A stretch of DNA of 64,000 nt from Lodderomyces elongisporus. Its lineage: Eukaryota; Ascomycota; Pichiomycetes; Serinales; Debaryomycetaceae. Where the stretch lies: positions 806,001-870,000 of the forward strand of contig NC_083679.1 of the NCBI RefSeq assembly GCF_030384665.1, written 5' to 3'. Of this stretch, positions 59,830 through 64,000 are shown piece after piece. Below the pieces are notes generated by a model, which saw only the letters and a list, made by a program, of their open reading frames with translations, ran no database searches and was not told the origin of the DNA. The position numbers and the translations under genes were made by a program. Within the stretch, counting starts at the first letter, position 1; every line of letters begins with the position of its first letter.

Positions 59830-61017
59830 CTATGCTCTTTTGTGTTTGATGGATAAGGCGTATATGTCCAAGTAGGAGGTGATTTCGGTTATGATTTCTC
59901 CCACAAAGATTCCATGTATACCTAAAGTAACACCAAATCCCAACCAGCTAATCGAGTTCAACACGTTGTACTCGTTGTAGCCGTAGATGTCAATGAGAAC
60001 CTTTGAGATTGCCAATTGTGCGATAGGGATAAACATTGGGATTTGAACAAATGGAAATTCCTGAATGGTCAAGTGCGCCAAGATGATGCGGCCCACGGAA
60101 AATGCAATAGTACATCCTATGGAAAGTACCAATGGGAACCCAAATTCTGTGACAACTGAAGGATAGATCCATGCGTAAAAGATGATGACCCCATAGTAAA
60201 CAAAAAATGGGTAGAGACCCTTGTATGCCTCGTGGATTTCACTCTTGGTTTTTTTGGTTTCTTCTCCATCTTTTCCTTCGTAATGCTTTGCGACATTGTG
60301 CATTGCCGAGATGATGTTAAAGTACAACGATCCCAATCCAAGAACAACGTAGATCAATGAGGAATCAAGTTGGTAAATGCCGTATCCTAAGGAGGTCAAG
60401 TTTAATTCAAACAACTCAATGTTCCAAATGTCGGGGCCAAACACACCGGTCAAGATGTACACAGTGCAAATCATCAAGATTCCTTCAACTGGGCCCGAGA
60501 ATTTGGAAAGAAACAATTTATGGGTGTGGTATTCTTCCCAAGTGGAGGTATAAAAATTGCAAACTGAGGCAAACTGCGACAACATGAGCAATCCGCCATA
60601 GCCCATCTTCATGACACTGGCAAAGACCAATGATCCCAAAGTGGTATTGATGGCATCGATCGAGTGGTCAAATAACTCGCCCAATGGTCCGCTTTGTCCC
60701 GTGCGTCTTGCGTGCATTCCATCACAACCATCAAATGTCTGATACATAAATAAACCAAAAGCGTAGAAAAAGTAGCACCATCTTGGCAGGGTTGAGTTCA
60801 AAAAAGGGTCGTAGTAAAAGACAACAAACAAGTTGGAAATGATAAAGAATAACCCGAGAAGGGTTACCATATTGGGTGCCATTGACAAGGGGAAAATTTG
60901 GACAAAGTAGTTCCACCATTTCTTAAGAACGTACTTGGAGATCAAGGAGTGGTCTTCAGACAGGTACTTGTATAGCTTGAGGTTGTGCAACTTATTGGTT
61001 GGAATGAAAAGGCCCAT
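59830..61017 (-). CDS. CPT1: CDP-alcohol phosphotransferase (choline/ethanolamine phosphotransferase)
   Basis: 395 residues from the ATG at 61017 (MGLFIPTNKLHNLKLYKY); an extension to 61101 would need a TTG and is a His/Thr microsatellite translation. The CAPT motif DG-x2-AR-x8-G-x3-D-x3-D is complete at about 95-120 (DGMHARRTGQSGPLGELFDHSID). Several membrane spans follow. The enzyme makes phosphatidylcholine or phosphatidylethanolamine from CDP-choline/CDP-ethanolamine and diacylglycerol in the ER/Golgi. It is the single counterpart of the S. cerevisiae duplicates CPT1 and EPT1; substrate preference cannot be told. Confidence 0.93.
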   Translation of the reverse strand: MGLFIPTNKLHNLKLYKYLSEDHSLISKYVLKKWWNYFVQIFPLSMAPNMVTLLGLFFIISNLFVVFYYDPFLNSTLPRWCYFFYAFGLFMYQTFDGCDGMHARRTGQSGPLGELFDHSIDAINTTLGSLVFASVMKMGYGGLLMLSQFASVCNFYTSTWEEYHTHKLFLSKFSGPVEGILMICTVYILTGVFGPDIWNIELFELNLTSLGYGIYQLDSSLIYVVLGLGSLYFNIISAMHNVAKHYEGKDGEETKKTKSEIHEAYKGLYPFFVYYGVIIFYAWIYPSVVTEFGFPLVLSIGCTIAFSVGRIILAHLTIQEFPFVQIPMFIPIAQLAISKVLIDIYGYNEYNVLNSISWLGFGVTLGIHGIFVGEIITEITSYLDIYALSIKHKRA

Positions 61018-62465
61018 CTTGTGTGTATAAATGTGTGTTTGTATGTGTGTGTGTCTGTGTGTATGATTGTTGGTAAAAAAAAAGGGAAGATAAATGCTCA
61101 ATAACGATAGATAATGGCAACAAAAATCACAACAATAATTTAAGTATGATTGAATGAATGAATAAATAAATAAATGACCAGAAACAAACAGATAAATGTA
61201 AAGCTTGGATTAGGTATGACAGGAAGTTGGGACACACTTATAAATTATATCAAAAAGTTTGTGTATCTGTTGGTTTGTCTAATATATTCTATAGGTGGAT
61301 CTTAGTCTGCCAATTGACAAAAAATCAGGAATGAAAATAAATAATGAAATTGAGAAAAGAAAGTAATTAGAAGAAGAAGAAAAAAAAAAAGGGAACCAAA
61401 ATTGGTAAAAGTCAAATCAAGAATTGTGTATCTTTAATTAACAATTGTGTGACGAGGAAGATGAACAAAATTTATAATGGAGATAAAAAACTTGTTTGAA
61501 ACTCTGTAAACGCTGAAATTGTTGATAATTGCTAAAAAGAGAGAAATGTTTTGAAGTTGTGAAGATCCACGTGAAGAAGAAGAAGAACGCCCCATGTGCC
61601 AATAAATTTTTTATTTTATTTTTATTTATTTTATTTTTATTTTCCTATTTTGTTCACCTAATTTTTTGTGTCAAGAATGAAAAAGTAGAGGATCACTATA
61701 TTCAACTGATTATTGTTTAGTTCAGTTTCAGTATACTCAATTATAAGTGTCGATAAAAAAAGAACATAATTTGATGGCTAACTCTAGCAGTCAATAGAAG
61801 AAACTTATCATTCATTGGTTTTAGTTTTAGTTTCAATTTCAGTTCCAGTTCTAGTTCTTGTTTGTAAGAAAAAAATTGCTTTACTCCAGTTGATTTATTC
61901 AAATTTTAATATAGTTTCCAACTTTTTTCACATGGATTTGGACCAAAAATTTTTAAGACTTTGAGTTTGAATATCACAAAGGAAACCAAAACGTATTTCC
62001 AAGTACATGGTAAAAACACACTCACTTTATAACATTTATGTGCTATGAATTCTTACAAAAAAAAAAATAATGTTTTGTATTCTATTCAATTATATTTCCA
62101 TTGAGAAACCATATACATGTCATCTTTATCGTGCTTCCATGTTCCTTCCTTGCGTTTCTATTTTTTAATTTTTTTTTTTTTCATATGATAATTGTAAATA
62201 ACCACCACCAATGAAGCTTAAAGAGTTTCAAGAATCAATTTTTTTATATCACATTTCTATGACGTATACGAAACTTAACTATTTTGAAAAAAAAAGGTAA
62301 GCTAGAGAATTGAACTTTCTTTTCTTTTCTTTTCTTTTCTTTTTTTTTCTTTACTGATTCTATCGAAATATTATATACTCTTTCTTTTCATTATATCATT
62401 AGCATCTACCAATAAACTAATTAAATAAACTCCCAAAAAAAATAAAACATTACGTTACATCACAT
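61018..62465. other. Spacer between CPT1 promoter and HSP90 3' end
   Basis: AT-rich. CACGTG at 61568-61573. A TTTATTTTATTTTTA tract lies near 61605-61640 and a degenerate TTTAGT/TTCAGT hexamer repeat at about 61814-61860. A poly-TTTTC tract lies at about 62318-62350. No gene or RNA recognised. Confidence 0.5.
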
Positions 62466-64000
62466 TTAATCAACTTCCTCCATAGCAGATTCAACTGCTG
62501 GCTCTTCAGTAGCAGCAGTATCGGCCTTAGCGTCAGTTGACTCGGTTTGAGTTTCTGGCTCGTCATCATCAATGTTCAAACCCAAAGCAATCAATCTGTT
62601 GATTCTTTGAGCAAAGCTGGATGGCTCTTCCAAAGTGAAACCCGAAGTCAACAATGCAGTGTCAAACAACAAGGTGGTCAAGTCCTTAACAGTCTTGTCT
62701 TCAGCACCATCTTCTTCAACCTTCTTTCTCAAGGTTTGAATAATTGGCGATCTTGGTGAAAGTTCAAAAGTCTTCTTTGAGGACATGTATGAGGACATGG
62801 TGGTGTCTCTCAAAGCTTGTGCCTTCATGATTCTCTCCATGTTTGCTGACCAACCAAATTGACCGGTTCTAATGGCAGCTGGAGCATCAACCAACTTGTC
62901 AGAAATGATAACCTTCTCAACTTGGTCACCCAAGATATCCTTAACAGCCTTGGTCAATGGCTCAAAGTCCTTAGTCTCCTTTTCTCTTTGAGCTTTTTCT
63001 TCTTCAGTCTCCTCCAAGTCAAAGTCCTTGGTAATATCAACCAATTTCTTGTCGTCAAATTCCTTCAATTGCGTCATAGCGTATTCATCAATTGGGTCAA
63101 CCATGAACAAAACTTCAAAGTTCTTGGCCTTCAAAGCATCCAAGAATGGAGACTTTTCAACAGCCTTTAAGGACTCACCAGTGATGTAGTAAATATTCTT
63201 TTGGTGTGGTTGCATTCTTGTGACGTAATCGGTCAATGAAGTAGTTTCCTCAGTGGACTTGGTAGAGTTGTATCTCAACAACTTGGCCAAAGCTTGTCTG
63301 TTCTGGGTGTCTTCGTGAATACCCAATTTGATGTTCTTGGAGAAGGCGCTGTAGAATTTCTCAAATTGTTCTTGATCCTCAGAGATTTCTTGGAAAGTTT
63401 CAATCATCTTCTTGACAATATTCTTTCTAATAACCTTCAAAATCTTGTTTTGTTGCAACATCTCTCTTGACAAGTTCAATGGCAAATCTTCAGAGTCAAC
63501 AACACCTCTAATAAAACTCAACCATTCTGGGATCAACTCTTCAGCATCATCAGTGATAAAGACACGACGAACGTACAACTTGATGTTGTTCTTCTTCTTC
63601 TTTGATTCAAAAGCATCAAATGGTGCTCTCTTTGGAACAAACAAGATAGCTCTAAACTCTAATTGACCTTCAACTGAAAAGTGCTTAACAGCCAATGGGT
63701 CTTCCCAGTCGTTTGAGATGGACTTGTAGAATGCATTGTACTCGTCTTGAGTAATGTCTTGTGGGTTTCTAGTCCACAATGGCTTGACTTTGTTCAACTC
63801 TTCGGTTTCGGTGACTTCCTCCTTAACCTTTTTGGTCTTCTTCTCCTTCTTTCCATCTTCATCGTCAACTTCCTCCAATTTTGGCTTCTTCTCGTCGTCA
63901 CCTTCGGTTTGCTCTTCTTCATCCTTGGTCAAGGACTCATCTTCTGGAATTTCTTTTTCAACCTCCTTAGTAACAACCAACTCAATTGGGTAAGCAACGA
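62466..64000 (-). CDS. HSP90: HSP90 chaperone, 3' part only (right edge of window)
   Basis: The frame runs from beyond the right edge; 510 residues are visible. The preceding codons read [17 protein letters not shown], so about 200 N-terminal residues (most of the ATPase domain) are outside. Visible are the acidic linker (about 60 residues, Glu/Lys/Asp), the middle domain with [23 protein letters not shown] and [20 protein letters not shown], the client-binding and dimer domains and the C-terminal MEEVD that docks TPR co-chaperones such as Sti1. It is a cytosolic Hsp82/Hsc82-type chaperone. Confidence 0.97.
   Translation of the reverse strand, partial: VAYPIELVVTKEVEKEIPEDESLTKDEEEQTEGDDEKKPKLEEVDDEDGKKEKKTKKVKEEVTETEELNKVKPLWTRNPQDITQDEYNAFYKSISNDWEDPLAVKHFSVEGQLEFRAILFVPKRAPFDAFESKKKKNNIKLYVRRVFITDDAEELIPEWLSFIRGVVDSEDLPLNLSREMLQQNKILKVIRKNIVKKMIETFQEISEDQEQFEKFYSAFSKNIKLGIHEDTQNRQALAKLLRYNSTKSTEETTSLTDYVTRMQPHQKNIYYITGESLKAVEKSPFLDALKAKNFEVLFMVDPIDEYAMTQLKEFDDKKLVDITKDFDLEETEEEKAQREKETKDFEPLTKAVKDILGDQVEKVIISDKLVDAPAAIRTGQFGWSANMERIMKAQALRDTTMSSYMSSKKTFELSPRSPIIQTLRKKVEEDGAEDKTVKDLTTLLFDTALLTSGFTLEEPSSFAQRINRLIALGLNIDDDEPETQTESTDAKADTAATEEPAVESAMEEVD

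Noticed and set aside
61018..61101. N-terminal extension of CPT1 (His/Thr-rich)
   Set aside because: Starts with TTG and translates a CA/GT microsatellite; the ATG at 61017 matches the family start and length.
1..64000. tRNA genes
   Set aside because: I looked in the spacers for GGTTCRANYC B boxes with an upstream A box. Near matches (for example near 497 and 34509) had no A box or cloverleaf. A tRNAscan-SE run would be decisive.

Overview
The window is nuclear DNA of a budding yeast. Genes are compact and almost all single-exon. The one clear intron has yeast consensus sites, and spacers are AT-rich with many microsatellites. Two observations put it in the CUG-Ser clade (Candida/Lodderomyces type). 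The invariant Ser/Thr of the PTEN-type P-loop HCX5R(S/T) is encoded by CTG in the TEP1 homologue, and the three 'Leu' residues in a Ser/Gly/His repeat near the left end are all CTG. The 618-codon TOM70 frame contains no CTG. The Asn-rich runs, abundant repeats and an FKBP12 insertion that I recall from Candida albicans fit the Candida parapsilosis/Lodderomyces group, but the species is inference. All protein strings here follow the standard code, so every CTG-encoded Leu should be read as Ser.

Layout: 1-6 kb holds a tandem minus-strand trio of small single-span membrane proteins that all end in a PPPAY motif. 6.9-16.5 kb holds TRM82, the vacuolar ABC transporter YCF1 and the exocytosis factor SEC1. 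18-23 kb holds a YMD8-like transporter and a secreted, probably GPI-anchored aspartyl-protease-like protein whose two catalytic motifs are both degenerate. 25-39 kb holds an F-box protein, LSM4 (exon 1 is only the ATG), an unknown Cys/Asn-rich protein, an NT-C2 protein, a putative mitochondrial membrane protein, a KIN17/RTS2 homologue, an orphan 351-residue ORF between long gene-free stretches, and an Asn-rich unknown. 39.8-64 kb holds CIA2, TRS130, FPR1, an arrestin-related adaptor, TOM70, TEP1, LSM12, FAR11, TOM22, CPT1/EPT1 and the 3' part of HSP90, cut by the right edge.

The right part resembles one ancestral block that in Saccharomyces cerevisiae is split between two duplicated regions. 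FPR1, TOM22, CPT1, TEP1, FAR11 and TOM70 lie close together on chromosome XIV, and LSM12, CIA2 and EPT1 are neighbours on chromosome VIII. Here they are interleaved, with relative strands conserved except for TOM70. TRM82 and SEC1, neighbours in S. cerevisiae, are separated here by YCF1.

Functional themes: membrane traffic (SEC1, TRS130, arrestin adaptor), Rsp5-type ubiquitin-ligase adaptors (three PPxY proteins and an LPxY arrestin), mitochondrial import (TOM70, TOM22), and RNA metabolism (TRM82, LSM4, LSM12). Several genes carry regulatory features visible in the sequence: two minimal uORFs directly before TEP1, an overlapping uORF at FAR11, and CRE-like palindromes. I found no tRNA, rRNA, intact transposon or CRISPR. 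The most interesting loci are the PPxY trio, the pseudo-protease, the orphan ORF at 35.6 kb and the TEP1 leader.
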